Shown here piece by piece: positions 1 through 9,802 of a stretch of 64,000 bases of DNA. Source of the DNA: Bacteroidota bacterium (GTDB lineage Bacteria; Bacteroidota; Bacteroidia; B-17B0; Aurantibacillaceae). The notes beneath the pieces are model-generated. The model was not told the origin of the DNA, did not search any database, and saw only the letters and a program-made list of their open reading frames with translations. The position numbers and the translations under genes are program-made. Numbering within the stretch: the stretch's first letter is position 1; each line of letters begins with the position of its first letter. The stretch is from contig CAUJCR010000002.1 of NCBI GenBank assembly GCA_963169355.1, positions 248,001-312,000 on the forward strand. Direction: 5' to 3'.

Positions 1-1735
1 ATGCAAATTCAACCATATCAGCATACTCTGTCCAAAATCCAGCAACATCTAAAAAACCCTTAAAGTTAAACAGCTTAAAGCCTTGTTTTATCCCTATTTC
101 AGCGCTCCAGCCTCTTTCTGCTTGTAGTGATGGATTTGGAAATATCTTAAGTGCGCTTACATTTGTACTTACATATTTTTCGGCAATTGTTGGAAAACGA
201 TATCCCTGACCAAAAGATGCTCTCAAGAAAGTGTATTCAAAAAGATGATAATTCATCCCCGCTCTAAACACTGGTTGAAACGGTAGGTTATTAATTGTTT
301 TGGTTAAATAACCTCTTGTATATGCTGTATCTATTCTATTAAACTCTCCCCTAACACCAAGCGACGTTGTTATTTTTTTGTACTTATAATCAAACTGGGC
401 ATAGCCTGCATAGTTTTTCCCCGAATGTCTTCCGTATAAAGAATCAGCAATAACTTGTTGTTCCATATAAACCGCGCCATAGGTCATTGTAAAATTATTC
501 TTAAAGTGCTTTTGGTACTGAAATTCGCTATAATATAATTCAGCTCTCGATCCTTGATTGGTATTGTTTGTATTATTAGTTAAAAAGTACCTCGACCTCA
601 AACTATATTTACCTCCTTTTTTAGTATAATAATTTATAAACGGATCTACATTTAATCGGTGGTTCATATACTTTTGAATAGTTAAACCCTGAGGAACATA
701 CACAGAGTCGGCATTTTGCCATAAAAAATAAAGTCCACCTCTAGTGTCCATCATATTTGTGTTTATCCCCATAGATAAGCCCTGAACTTTTTTAAAATTA
801 TACCTTAAGTTCATATTAAATCTTGCGCGCTTCTCTGTTTCGAGATAACGATACCCTTCGTCATTAAACAAATGACCACCAAGAACTAAATCTAATTGTC
901 CCAATTTTTCGGCATGAGAAAAATTAACCCCTGTTTGATTTTGGCTGGTTCCTTTCCACCATTTATAACTTAAATTTTTAGGCGCATCATAAGTAGCTCC
1001 AAATAATGAAACTGTTGTTTGTGGTTTATCTTTAGCATAGGCTGTACGCATATTTATCACGCCATTTAATGCCGAAGAACCAAACAAAGCTGATGAAGCG
1101 CCCTTTATTACTTCTACCTGTTCTAAATTTTCAATTGGTAAATAATTCCACTTTATATCTGCCGCATCAGCACTTATCATTGGCATCTCATCTACCAACA
1201 TTAATACCCTAGTACCTGCTCCATAACTATAACCACTTCCTCCTCTTATACTTGCTTGACCATCTGAAACCACTACACCAGGTACTTGATTCATTATCAA
1301 ATCCATGGTTTGTGATGCTTTATTCTCAATAAGTGTTGGCTTTATTACTTCCATGCTTACCGTAACATCTGATAACTTCTGCTCAAAACGTCCTGCCGAA
1401 ACCACCACCTCATCTAATAATTTATTACCATCTGCTAAATTAATATCAATACTTAATGTGTCATTTTCGGCTACTGTTATAGTAGTAACATACTTTTGGT
1501 AACCTATCAATTCACAGGATAATTGATGTTTTCCAGCCGTTGTTGAAATATAAAACACACCATTCATATCGGCCGATACGCCTTTGGTTTTATCTAAAAC
1601 AACGATAGAACCTGGCAATGCTTCGTTGTTCGACTTATCTTTTACGGTACCTTTTACAACACCTAGTGTTTGCGCATAAATTTCACAAGTGTAAAAAAAC
1701 ACACCTGTTAAAATAAATTTTAAGCTTTTAATCAT
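1..1735 (-). CDS. TonB-dependent receptor, C-terminus beyond the window
   Basis: The minus strand is open from an ATG at 1733-1735 to base 1, so the gene is partial and its C-terminal barrel strands lie outside. I translated it from the raw sequence. It starts with a signal peptide (MIKSLKFILTGVFF..., cleavage near IYAQ), followed by a carboxypeptidase-like regulatory beta-sandwich (about residues 23-105, GTVKDKSNNEALPGS), a plug domain (DEVVVSAGRFEQ, then VMLVDEMP-like and IEVIKGASSALFGSSALNGVI motifs) and many beta-strands of the outer-membrane barrel. Such proteins import siderophores, cobalamin or glycans using TonB/ExbBD energy. The substrate cannot be told. It is divergent from dprA, with about 50 bp between the two starts. 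Confidence 0.9.
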   Translation of the reverse strand, partial: MIKSLKFILTGVFFYTCEIYAQTLGVVKGTVKDKSNNEALPGSIVVLDKTKGVSADMNGVFYISTTAGKHQLSCELIGYQKYVTTITVAENDTLSIDINLADGNKLLDEVVVSAGRFEQKLSDVTVSMEVIKPTLIENKASQTMDLIMNQVPGVVVSDGQASIRGGSGYSYGAGTRVLMLVDEMPMISADAADIKWNYLPIENLEQVEVIKGASSALFGSSALNGVINMRTAYAKDKPQTTVSLFGATYDAPKNLSYKWWKGTSQNQTGVNFSHAEKLGQLDLVLGGHLFNDEGYRYLETEKRARFNMNLRYNFKKVQGLSMGINTNMMDTRGGLYFLWQNADSVYVPQGLTIQKYMNHRLNVDPFINYYTKKGGKYSLRSRYFLTNNTNNTNQGSRAELYYSEFQYQKHFKNNFTMTYGAVYMEQQVIADSLYGRHSGKNYAGYAQFDYKYKKITTSLGVRGEFNRIDTAYTRGYLTKTINNLPFQPVFRAGMNYHLFEYTFLRASFGQGYRFPTIAEKYVSTNVSALKIFPNPSLQAERGWSAEIGIKQGFKLFNFKGFLDVAGFWTEYADMVEFA

Positions 1736-1784
1736 TTATCTGCTTATTTTTAACGCAATATAATAATTTAGTATAATCAATCAA

Positions 1785-2897
1785 ATGCAGTCAGTCGATT
1801 TAGTTCATAAAGTGGCACTTAATTTATTAAGTGGTGTTGGAAACGTGGTAGCTAAAAGTTTAGTTGCATATTGTGGTGGTGCCGACAAAGTATTTAATTG
1901 TACTAAAACACAGTTAGAAAAAATACCAGGTGTGGGCGCATATACCGCCTCTACTATTATTGCTAGCAGATCGGTTTTACAACGAGCTGAAGAGGAATTA
2001 CTTTTTATTGAAAAAAATCAGATTACTCCTTTGTTTTTTACCGATGATGATTATCCAACGCGGTTAAAAAATTGTCATGATGGCCCTGTTATGCTTTACT
2101 ACCAAGGAAATGCCAATCTTAATCATGATAAAATTGTATCGGTTGTTGGAACTCGCACTCCAACTCCTAATGGAAAAATATTAACCGAAAAACTTATTGC
2201 AGATTTAAGTCAAAGTGGTTGCCTAGTGGTAAGCGGATTAGCTTATGGTATTGATATTACAGCACACAAAGCAGCATTAGATAATGGCTTAAAAACAATT
2301 GGTGTGTTGGCACATGGTTTAGATAAAATCTATCCTGCTGAGCACAAGAACTACGCTAATAAAATGATACAACAAGGTGGTTTACTTACAGAACATATTA
2401 GTCAAACAATTCCAGACAAAGAAAATTTTCCAAAACGTAACCGAATTGTAGCTGGCATGTGCGATGCCTTAGTAGTTGTAGAATCTAAAAGAGAAGGCGG
2501 CAGTTTAATTACTGCAACTATTGCTAATTCGTATAATAAAGATGTATTTGCTTTCCCTGGAAGACCAAACGAAACATTTAGCGAAGGATGTAATGGTTTA
2601 ATAAAACTTAATAAAGCAACCTTAATTGAAAATGCTGCCGATTTATTGTTTATGATGAATTGGAATAAACCCACTAACTCCAAACCTAAAGCAGCACAAG
2701 TTGCTTTACCAATTAATTTGTCAGAAGAAGAAAATTCAATTATTAAAGCTTTTAATCAAAAAAATCCTATGCATATTGACGAAATTGCAAGTATAGTCAA
2801 TCAAACTGTTAGTAAAACCTCAGCTCAATTATTGCAACTCGAATTCTCAAATATTATTAGGTCGTTACCTGGTAAAATGTATAAATTAAATCACTAA
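1785..2897 (+). CDS. dprA: DNA-processing protein DprA
   Basis: 370 residues. The N-terminal part (about 10-60) holds helix-hairpin-helix signatures (LLSGVGN, IPGVGAYTAS). The Rossmann-type DprA/Smf core follows (VVGTRTPTPNG at 121-130, VSGLAYGID at 149-157, then FPKRNRIVAG and the SLITA motif), and the C-terminal 70 residues look like a DprA winged helix. DprA loads RecA onto incoming single-stranded DNA during natural transformation. Length and domain order are normal for the family. The gene is divergent from the TonB receptor, and the small membrane-protein gene follows 28 bp downstream. Confidence 0.95.
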   Translation: MQSVDLVHKVALNLLSGVGNVVAKSLVAYCGGADKVFNCTKTQLEKIPGVGAYTASTIIASRSVLQRAEEELLFIEKNQITPLFFTDDDYPTRLKNCHDGPVMLYYQGNANLNHDKIVSVVGTRTPTPNGKILTEKLIADLSQSGCLVVSGLAYGIDITAHKAALDNGLKTIGVLAHGLDKIYPAEHKNYANKMIQQGGLLTEHISQTIPDKENFPKRNRIVAGMCDALVVVESKREGGSLITATIANSYNKDVFAFPGRPNETFSEGCNGLIKLNKATLIENAADLLFMMNWNKPTNSKPKAAQVALPINLSEEENSIIKAFNQKNPMHIDEIASIVNQTVSKTSAQLLQLEFSNIIRSLPGKMYKLNH

Positions 2898-2925
2898 CTT
2901 TATACATAGAAAAACAACACTAAAC

Positions 2926-3198
2926 ATGTTTAAACGCCTTGAACAAATTTTTGAAGCAACTGGATGGCTTCGCATTATGATGTCTCCTTTATTATTAGGC
3001 ATCATAATTGGCGTATTAGTTTATCTATCAGAGCCTAACGCTCTACGTTTAGTTATTGGTAGTACAATAGCGCTCATTGGATTAATCATTGGAATTATTT
3101 GGGCTAATAGAGTTAAAAAGAAACAAAGCACTATCTCTTTTTTAGCGCGCATTATGGCTAATCCCGAACTTGAAAAAAATGAAACCAAACAAAAATAA
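2926..3198 (+). CDS. small two-TM membrane protein
   Basis: 90 residues with two predicted membrane helices (about 18-34 and 42-65), a basic linker after the second (NRVKKKQ) and a charged C-terminus. I do not recognise a family. The 3' end overlaps the start of the DUF1697 gene by 29 bp, so the two are probably co-transcribed with dprA. Function unknown. Confidence 0.7.
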   Translation: MFKRLEQIFEATGWLRIMMSPLLLGIIIGVLVYLSEPNALRLVIGSTIALIGLIIGIIWANRVKKKQSTISFLARIMANPELEKNETKQK

Positions 3199-3742
3199 CA
3201 CAGCAAAATTAAGCAACTATTGTGCTTTTTTGCGCGGGGTAAATGTAGGAGGCGTTAATATGAAAATGGCGGAGGTGTGTAAGGTGTTTGAAAAGGAAGG
3301 ATTAAACAATGTAAGTTCCATTTTAGCGTCTGGTAATATTCTTTTTTCAAGTAACCTAACTCCAAAAACAGTTGAAAATAAATTAAAGAAAGCCTTAAGC
3401 CAACATTTTAACTACGATGCTCATTTATTTATTTTAGATACTGAATCTATACAAAACTTAGTAAAGAACAATCCTTTTAATCCTCATCCTGATTTTCATA
3501 CTTATAGTTTTGTAGGTATTGAACACATTGCCGAAATATTGATGAAAGAGTTTAGAAGTTCAAAAACAGAACTAGAAGAAGAGGCAAAGATGATGCATGA
3601 TACCTTTTATTGGCGTGTTCCAAAATCTCACACACTCCTCTCACAATTTGGAAAAATACTAGGAAGAAAAGATTTAAGAGATTCTTTTACTTCTCGAAAC
3701 ATGAATACCTTTGAACGTGTTTTGAAAAAATTATATCCCTAA
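3170..3742 (+). CDS. DUF1697 family protein
   Basis: 190 residues. The N-terminal signature YCAFLRGVNVGG followed by KMAEV and SILASGNILFSS is characteristic of DUF1697 (a ferredoxin-like alpha/beta fold). The family has no established biochemical role. The start overlaps the preceding gene by 29 bp. The first dozen residues are lysine-rich and may not be conserved, so the true start could be slightly downstream. About 210 bp with no gene follow. Confidence 0.85.
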   Translation: MKKMKPNKNNTAKLSNYCAFLRGVNVGGVNMKMAEVCKVFEKEGLNNVSSILASGNILFSSNLTPKTVENKLKKALSQHFNYDAHLFILDTESIQNLVKNNPFNPHPDFHTYSFVGIEHIAEILMKEFRSSKTELEEEAKMMHDTFYWRVPKSHTLLSQFGKILGRKDLRDSFTSRNMNTFERVLKKLYP

Positions 3743-3953
3743 TTTTTGACGAACATACAGTAATACAGATAATATATTATCGTAATACTCTCTAAATACG
3801 TAATTTTTCTTTTTTTTCTTTGAAAAAATATCAAGCATTTGTATCTTTAATTAAATATTTTGTGAGTTACCAATCGTTTGGTTTCCATGCCATATAAATA
3901 ATAACAAGCAAGATGTTTGGATTTTATACATTAATTAAAAAAACATACACACC

Positions 3954-4358
3954 ATGGTAAAAGTAATTTTAAGTTTCATAATAATTCTTACTGCAACAAT
4001 AACGAAATCGCAAGTTGCCTATGATAAAATTGACCAATTTGATATTGTTACAGAAAATTGGGCAAAAGTTAAACTCAATGGCAAGTACGGGTTTATTGAT
4101 AAAAACGGAAATGAAGTTGTGAAACCAATATATGACCATATTGCTCAGTTTGACATATATAATAATGGTTGGGCAATGGTAAAACTAAATGGTAAGTATG
4201 GGTTTATTGATAAAAATGGGAACGAGGTTGTAAAACCTATTTATGATGCCATTGAACCATTTGATATTAAAAGAGAAGGTTGGGCCGAAGTGAAGGTAAA
4301 TAAGAAAATAAGCTTCATTGATAAAAATGGTATTGATGTATTAACCACTACAAACTAG
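3954..4358 (+). CDS. secreted WG-repeat protein
   Basis: 134 residues with an N-terminal signal peptide and three tandem WG/KWG-type beta repeats of about 37 residues (W-x-x-VKLNGKYGFIDKNGNEVV, with the WG core replaced by WAKV, WAMV and WAEV). The first two repeats are nearly identical also in DNA, which suggests recent repeat duplication. WG-repeat proteins are common in Bacteroidota and poorly understood. The SIMPL gene follows after 8 bp, so the two probably form an operon. Confidence 0.8.
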   Translation: MVKVILSFIIILTATITKSQVAYDKIDQFDIVTENWAKVKLNGKYGFIDKNGNEVVKPIYDHIAQFDIYNNGWAMVKLNGKYGFIDKNGNEVVKPIYDAIEPFDIKREGWAEVKVNKKISFIDKNGIDVLTTTN

Positions 4359-4366
4359 ATGATAAA

Positions 4367-5095
4367 ATGAATAACATTAAACAACTATTAATAACCGCAT
4401 TTATTATAATAAGTGCGCTAACATTTGGTCAAACTAATGCACCAAAGCCTGAAGAACAACCCTATATTGAAGTAACAGGAACGGCAGAAAAAGAAGTGAT
4501 TCCAGATGAAATTTACATAGGCATCAACATTCGAGAGAAGTATGCAAACAAGGTAAAGGTTACCATTGAAGAACAAGAAGAAAAACTAAAAGCGGCCGTA
4601 AAATCACTTGGTATTGAGCTTAGCAATTTATACTTATCAGATGTAAATGCTGATTTTGTAAAAGTTAGTTGGCAGAAGAAAGATGTACTTACAAAAAAAG
4701 AATATACATTAAAAGTTTCTAATGCTACCTTAGTTGGTCAGGTATTTCTTGAACTTGAAAAGCTTGAAATTACGGATGCCTTTATTTCTAAAGTAAATCA
4801 CTCTAAAATAGACAGTCTAAGAAAAGAAGTGAAAATTATGGCCATTAAAGCAGCAAAGAATAAAGCAGACTATTTGTTGACTGCAATTGGTGAACAGACA
4901 GGGAAACCGTTGATAGTAGATGAGAGTATGCAAACAATTACTAGAGGAGAATACCAACGAATGGCGACAAGAAATATAAATAGTGTAGCTGCCACAACTG
5001 CTGGTGTTTACCAAGAAGAAGAATTGAAAAGAGAGATACAGTTTCAGAAGATAAAATTGAACTCAAGTATTTATGTTAAATTTTCAATAAAATAA
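4367..5095 (+). CDS. SIMPL (DUF541) domain secreted protein
   Basis: 242 residues with an N-terminal signal peptide (ending near TFGQ) and a SIMPL domain covering most of the rest (YIEVTGTAEKEVIPDEIYI at the start, then the helix EEQEEKLKAAVKSLGI and a conserved core around KVNHSKIDSLRKEVKIMAIK). SIMPL proteins are periplasmic; E. coli YggE is the best known and is linked to oxidative stress. The specific role here is unknown. Confidence 0.88.
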   Translation: MNNIKQLLITAFIIISALTFGQTNAPKPEEQPYIEVTGTAEKEVIPDEIYIGINIREKYANKVKVTIEEQEEKLKAAVKSLGIELSNLYLSDVNADFVKVSWQKKDVLTKKEYTLKVSNATLVGQVFLELEKLEITDAFISKVNHSKIDSLRKEVKIMAIKAAKNKADYLLTAIGEQTGKPLIVDESMQTITRGEYQRMATRNINSVAATTAGVYQEEELKREIQFQKIKLNSSIYVKFSIK

Positions 5096-5216
5096 CAAGT
5101 AGCTGTAAAGAAAAAAACCACTACTTAATATTAGGGTCATCAAAAAATAAAATTAAAAAAATCACTTCATATAGAACTATTATGTATCTTCATTGCGAAA
5201 ATTTACTTTAGATAAA

Positions 5217-5224
5217 TATCTTTA
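5217..5224 (+). promoter_or_regulatory. possible -7 element upstream of the lipoprotein gene
   Basis: TATCTTTA matches seven of eight positions of the Bacteroidota -7 box TAnnTTTG and lies 20 bp before the lipoprotein start codon. No convincing -33 TTG is visible, so support is weak. Confidence 0.3.
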
Positions 5225-5244
5225 GTATCGAAAAAAATAATTGT

Positions 5245-5460
5245 ATGAAAAAAATACTTTTTTTAGCAAGTTTAATAAGTTGTATGGCTTTCTTAACTCA
5301 GTGTGGTCCTGCTGCCGAAGATAGAGAGATGATGCACAAGAAAGCAAAACGAGTTTCGGATTCAATAGGCAAGGTAATTGACGATGCTCTTAATGAAGTG
5401 GCCATTCAGCCTTCTAGTAATACGGCTAGTGCAGTTCCTGTAGATACTACCCAAAAGTAA
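5245..5460 (+). CDS. small lipoprotein
   Basis: 71 residues. A lipoprotein signal peptide with lipobox LTQC (Cys at about residue 20) is followed by a short charged helix (EDREMMHKKAKRVSDSI) and a Ser/Thr/Ala-rich tail. It is too small for a domain assignment, and similar tiny lipoproteins are frequent in Bacteroidota. It stands alone and is convergent with the TonB receptor gene, 3 bp away. Confidence 0.7.
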   Translation: MKKILFLASLISCMAFLTQCGPAAEDREMMHKKAKRVSDSIGKVIDDALNEVAIQPSSNTASAVPVDTTQK

Positions 5461-5463
5461 TTT

Positions 5464-7923
5464 TTAAAAATCTACCTTCACATAAAATAAAGGCAAAAAC
5501 CCTAATTGGTAATTTTTTATCAGTGGGTCTGCATTTATATTAGCAGGGTCTGGTGCATAGCTAAGTGCTAATATGTTTTTAGCATTCATTACGTTTACTA
5601 AATCAAGTGCTATCTCATACGTTGCTTGCTTTGTATTTATTTTATAAGCCACTCTAAAATCTAAGCGATTGTAAGGCGCAAATTGTAAAGTATTTACTTT
5701 ATCATTATCAGCCACTACATCCATCACGGCATTACTTGCGGCAATGTTTACTGGAGAATAGCGTTTACCTCCGCCATAAGTAAATTTACCCGAAAAACTA
5801 AGGCTGTTCTTTTTTGATTTTCCTATTTCATATTCTACACCTCCCAATACATTCATCATATAGTTACCGTTAAAATCCGTATTAAATGTTTTGCCATTAC
5901 TAGCTGTGTATTTACTATCATACAAACTTGCAGAGTACAAAACAAAATAATGCTTATGAAAGGTGCGTTCCAATGTGAATTCTAAACCATAGTTATAACC
6001 TGTACCTTTATTCGTCATGGTATAAATTGGGAAAAAACGATTAAAGGTTGCGCCTCTATTTATTAACGAAACACCTGACGGGATAGCATATACTGGAATA
6101 TCCCATAAATACTGATAATAAGCCTCTAGCCTTGTGCGTAAATTTTTGGCAATTTGTAAATCATAACCCAACACGGCATGTTGTGCCTTGCTAAATCCTA
6201 AATTTTTATTATCTAATTGTTTCGTAGGATTAGCATACGTTTTCCCATCTCTTACTAAACTATCGGGGCTAGCAAAATAAATATACGTAGCCTGCATTTG
6301 GCTATGCACACCATAAGCCAAGCTTAACGATTGATTGCCTTTAAATTGATAACGAATACTCGCTCTAGGTTCAATTGCGTAACTATTATTTAAAGTAAGA
6401 AACTGCGCAAACACTCCTATATTTGAACTCCACTTCTCATTAAACTTATGTACATAAGAAAAATAAGGTTGTATTAAATAAAAATCAGTTTGCGTATTTA
6501 TACGGGTTTTAAATGGTTTATCATTGATATATTGTGCAATGGTATCATACCTTGAATTAATTTTAGCTTGGTCATAAAAATTGATGTGAAAAGCATTGGC
6601 TAAAAAGCCTGTTTTAAAACTATTTTTAGGATTGATTTTATGCTTAACAAACCAAGATAAGGTTGATTTTCCTTCATAAAAATTATACCCTAATATTTTA
6701 GGAAGCGTATCGTTAGGCACAAAATCTTTATTACGCAATACCTGATAATGATTAACATCAAGTCCTTGCATACTATACGCTAAAGATGTTTTCATAAATG
6801 TTCGGCTATTAAAAGAATAACTATGATTTAAAATTAAAACACCCATATTGGAGGTGAAATATTGGTCGCGATTCAAATCGCCATACAATTCTTTTGGCCG
6901 CTCAGTTTGGGTACTTAGAATAATTTTTATGGTGCTATAACCACCTATAGCGCTCAATGAAAACACACCTGCTTTTTTGGTTGGAAAATTAAAACGAAAA
7001 GCGCCATCTTGATATTGAGGCACCGCACTTGTTCCTAACTTGATATTTAATCCTGATAATAATTTTAAAGTTGAATAGCGATAATTAACGAAGTAACTAC
7101 TTCCTTTTTCTTTATTGATTGGTCCTTCTAATGATAATTCAGTTCCTAGTAATCCAAACTGAAAAGTGCGTTCGTGTTTTTGGTTATTGCCATTACGCAT
7201 TTTCAAATCAAATACTCCTCCAAGTGCATTTCCATAATTAGCCGGAAAAGCGCCTGTAAAAAACTCAGAGTTAGCTAAATATTTATTATTTATAATAGCT
7301 GTTGGCCCGCCCGCCGATCCAGCCACTGCAAAATGATTAGGGTTAGGTATATCAATTTCTTCTAATCGCCAAAGTAATCCAGAAGGAGAATTGCCACGCA
7401 CCACAATGTCATTACGGCTATCATTAGTGCCCTGCACTCCCGCAAAGTTGCTCGCCATGCGTGCTGGATCTTGTCTTGAACCAGCATAGCGTTCTGTTTC
7501 CTCTACACTAAAACTTTTTACATTTACTGCCTCCATGGTATTTACCACGTCTTTATCTGCATCTGCACTCACCACTACCTCATCTATCTGTACTAACGAT
7601 TCCTCTAATTCAATTGTTACATAAGTTTCTTTACCCGAGTTAATTATTAAATCATTAAGCACCTGTGGATTATATCCCATAAGGCTTACAACTAAAGAAC
7701 GACGACCAACAGGAACATTTTCAATTTTAAATCGGCCATTAGCATCGGTAGTTGTAGCCAATTTATTAGTCGTATCATTTTTAACTTTAACTACCACACC
7801 AGGCAAGCCTACCGAAGAAACCTTATCTATCACTTGCCCTCGAATCACCTGCACATACGACTGCGCAAATCCATTTTTAATACAACACAAAAACAAAAAA
7901 CTATAAATTAATACCTTACTCAT
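5464..7923 (-). CDS. TonB-dependent receptor with carboxypeptidase-like N-terminal domain
   Basis: 819 residues: signal peptide, carboxypeptidase regulatory-like domain (about 25-112, GQVIDKVSSVGLPGVVVKV), plug (DEVVVSADADKDVVNTMEAV, VQGTNDSRNDIVVRGNSPSG, and FPANYGNALGGVFDLKMRNG) and a long beta-barrel ending in an aromatic strand (FLPLFYVKVDF). It lacks a clear siderophore signature, and the substrate is unknown. The gene lies 4 bp downstream of the propeller-like gene and is probably translated from the same transcript. Confidence 0.9.
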   Translation of the reverse strand: MSKVLIYSFLFLCCIKNGFAQSYVQVIRGQVIDKVSSVGLPGVVVKVKNDTTNKLATTTDANGRFKIENVPVGRRSLVVSLMGYNPQVLNDLIINSGKETYVTIELEESLVQIDEVVVSADADKDVVNTMEAVNVKSFSVEETERYAGSRQDPARMASNFAGVQGTNDSRNDIVVRGNSPSGLLWRLEEIDIPNPNHFAVAGSAGGPTAIINNKYLANSEFFTGAFPANYGNALGGVFDLKMRNGNNQKHERTFQFGLLGTELSLEGPINKEKGSSYFVNYRYSTLKLLSGLNIKLGTSAVPQYQDGAFRFNFPTKKAGVFSLSAIGGYSTIKIILSTQTERPKELYGDLNRDQYFTSNMGVLILNHSYSFNSRTFMKTSLAYSMQGLDVNHYQVLRNKDFVPNDTLPKILGYNFYEGKSTLSWFVKHKINPKNSFKTGFLANAFHINFYDQAKINSRYDTIAQYINDKPFKTRINTQTDFYLIQPYFSYVHKFNEKWSSNIGVFAQFLTLNNSYAIEPRASIRYQFKGNQSLSLAYGVHSQMQATYIYFASPDSLVRDGKTYANPTKQLDNKNLGFSKAQHAVLGYDLQIAKNLRTRLEAYYQYLWDIPVYAIPSGVSLINRGATFNRFFPIYTMTNKGTGYNYGLEFTLERTFHKHYFVLYSASLYDSKYTASNGKTFNTDFNGNYMMNVLGGVEYEIGKSKKNSLSFSGKFTYGGGKRYSPVNIAASNAVMDVVADNDKVNTLQFAPYNRLDFRVAYKINTKQATYEIALDLVNVMNAKNILALSYAPDPANINADPLIKNYQLGFLPLFYVKVDF

Positions 7924-7927
7924 AAAT

Positions 7928-8713
7928 TTAAAAGATAACTAAGGAGTCGTTAAATACTTTATAAAAACGATTGTTTTGCCAATACACATTTTGTAATAAA
8001 GTATCTGTAAATGTTTTTTCTACTGTATTAAATGTTTGGGCTTGATACTGTTTTAAAGATTTATTTTCATAATAAAAAACATCTCCATTTACAACATTAA
8101 ACTCTTTTACATTCTTTATAGGAATTGTTTTATAGAATGTACCATACATATCAAACACTAAAATACCTTCGTTGGGGCAATTTAAATACACAAAACTATT
8201 ATGTTCCATCATGTAAGTAGGCTTTAAATCAACCGCCAAAATGCGTTTTAAATTTCCAGTATGTACCATCGGTTTTAAATCTGCGTCAAATCGAATCAAC
8301 TCATTATTTTGTTTGTTATAAATCCAAAAACCATTATTAGCCGAAGAACAAATTAATTCTGTTTGCTCATATCCTAGGGTTTCAAGCGATACTATGGAGT
8401 TAGTTTGAGTTAGCTGATCATCTAAGAATAAAACTTGTTGGAAATCTTTATAGTAAACCAAAATTTTTAAAGGATTCATAGCGTCCACATAATCAATATG
8501 ACCATATTTTTTTATGCTAAACTTTTTTTGTAAAACACCTTCTGAGTTATATTTCATCATCTCATGATTGGTAATAATATAAAAATTACCAAAGCCATCA
8601 ATCTCCACTCGGGGTTTTGTTTCGGTAAACACAACACGAATTTTCTTATCAGCTTGAAAGGTGAAAGAGCAAAACCATAAAATACTGCTAACTATAAGTC
8701 CTTTAAATTTCAA
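7928..8713 (-). CDS. secreted beta-propeller-like protein of unknown function
   Basis: 261 residues with an N-terminal signal peptide. The body is a series of short beta-strand blocks of the form 'GNFYIITNHEMMKYNSEG', 'LFLDDQLTQTN', 'FWIYNKQNNELIRFD', 'YLNCPNEGILVFDMYG' spaced about 40 residues apart, typical of a periplasmic beta-propeller. No catalytic motif is visible. It sits 4 bp upstream of the TonB receptor, so an accessory role for that receptor is plausible but inferred. Confidence 0.65.
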   Translation of the reverse strand: MKFKGLIVSSILWFCSFTFQADKKIRVVFTETKPRVEIDGFGNFYIITNHEMMKYNSEGVLQKKFSIKKYGHIDYVDAMNPLKILVYYKDFQQVLFLDDQLTQTNSIVSLETLGYEQTELICSSANNGFWIYNKQNNELIRFDADLKPMVHTGNLKRILAVDLKPTYMMEHNSFVYLNCPNEGILVFDMYGTFYKTIPIKNVKEFNVVNGDVFYYENKSLKQYQAQTFNTVEKTFTDTLLQNVYWQNNRFYKVFNDSLVIF

Positions 8714-8740
8714 AAATGATTTATTTTATGCTAAGATATA

Positions 8741-8770
8741 AAAAAAGCCGTTCCTTAAGAACAGCTTTTA
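8741..8770 (-). terminator. rho-independent terminator after the PfkB gene
   Basis: Read on the minus strand, an AAAAGCTGTTCTTAAGGAAC-type hairpin closes with GGC and runs into seven T residues (AAAGC/GCTTT and GTTC/GAAC arms). It lies 19 bp after the stop of the PfkB gene. Confidence 0.8.
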
Positions 8771-8788
8771 ATAATTAAGATTACTTGT

Positions 8789-9712
8789 TTAAACTAAAGA
8801 AATATCAAACTGTACTAAATCCACAAAATCTTGTACGCGTTCATCAACATCTTCTTGCGACAATCCTATTAATTGCTCAGTTCCAAATTTCTGAACAGTA
8901 AAACTTGCCATTGCCGAACCAAAAATAATTGCACGTTTCATGTTTTCAAAACTAATATCTTTTGTTTTTGCTAAATAACCAATAAACCCACCAGCAAAAC
9001 TGTCGCCTGCGCCAGTTGGATCAAACACTTCTTCGAGTGGTAATGCTGGTGCAAAAAACACCTCTTCATTATTAAATAATAAAGCGCCATGTTCTCCTTT
9101 TTTAATTACAAGAAATTTTGGTCCCATCGCTAGAATTTTTTGAGCGGCTTTTACCAAAGAATATTCGCCAGAAAGTTGACGAGCCTCAGAATCATTAATG
9201 GTTAATACGTCAATTCCTTTCAAAGTTTCTAATAATTCAGGCATGGCTATATCCATCCAAAAATTCATGGTGTCTAACACTATTAATTTCGGACGTTTGG
9301 TTAATTGAGCCAACACCTTTTGTTGTACACTTGGCATTAAATTACCAAGCATTAAAAAATCGCAGGTTTTATAAGCATCGGGTACAATAGGATCAAAATC
9401 GGCTAATACATTCAATTGAGTATCTAAGGTATCGCGCGAATTCATATCATTGTGGTAGCGCCCACTCCAAAAAAACGACTTTTGTCCTTGTTTAATTTGT
9501 AAGCCATCTAAACTCACCCCTTGTTTTTTAAGGGTATTCATAAAATCTTGCGGAAAATCATCTCCTACAACCGATACTAGATTAATATTATTTGTAAAAT
9601 AAGAAGCAGCCAAGGCAATATAACTTGCGGCACCACCAACTATTTTATCTGTTTTTCCAAAAGGGGTTTCAATAGCATCAAAGGCTACCGTTCCAACAAC
9701 TAAAAGGCTCAT
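8789..9712 (-). CDS. PfkB-family carbohydrate or nucleoside kinase
   Basis: 307 residues of ribokinase fold. The N-terminal GGAASYIALAAS segment and the C-terminal signature DPTGAGDSFAGG (231-242, catalytic Asp237) are clear, with VSVVGDDFPQDF at about 47-58. These enzymes phosphorylate sugars or nucleosides with ATP. The sequence does not allow the substrate to be named; adenosine, fructose and ribose kinases share this pattern. It is monocistronic, with its own terminator and a divergent tRNA gene. Confidence 0.88.
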   Translation of the reverse strand: MSLLVVGTVAFDAIETPFGKTDKIVGGAASYIALAASYFTNNINLVSVVGDDFPQDFMNTLKKQGVSLDGLQIKQGQKSFFWSGRYHNDMNSRDTLDTQLNVLADFDPIVPDAYKTCDFLMLGNLMPSVQQKVLAQLTKRPKLIVLDTMNFWMDIAMPELLETLKGIDVLTINDSEARQLSGEYSLVKAAQKILAMGPKFLVIKKGEHGALLFNNEEVFFAPALPLEEVFDPTGAGDSFAGGFIGYLAKTKDISFENMKRAIIFGSAMASFTVQKFGTEQLIGLSQEDVDERVQDFVDLVQFDISLV

Positions 9713-9745
9713 AATGTAAAAAGGTTAAAAATTTTTACAAATATA

Positions 9746-9776
9746 TTGTTTATTTGCAAAATAGGTATTAAATTTG
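9746..9776 (+). promoter_or_regulatory. Bacteroidota-type promoter of the tRNA genes
   Basis: TTG at 9746-9748 and TAAATTTG at 9769-9776 are separated by 20 bp, matching the Bacteroidota consensus TTG-N(about 19)-TAnnTTTG. The -7 box ends 26 bp before the tRNA-Asn 5' end. Confidence 0.6.
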
Positions 9777-9802
9777 CCCTCCCTTAATGGGAAATTAAGG
9801 AT

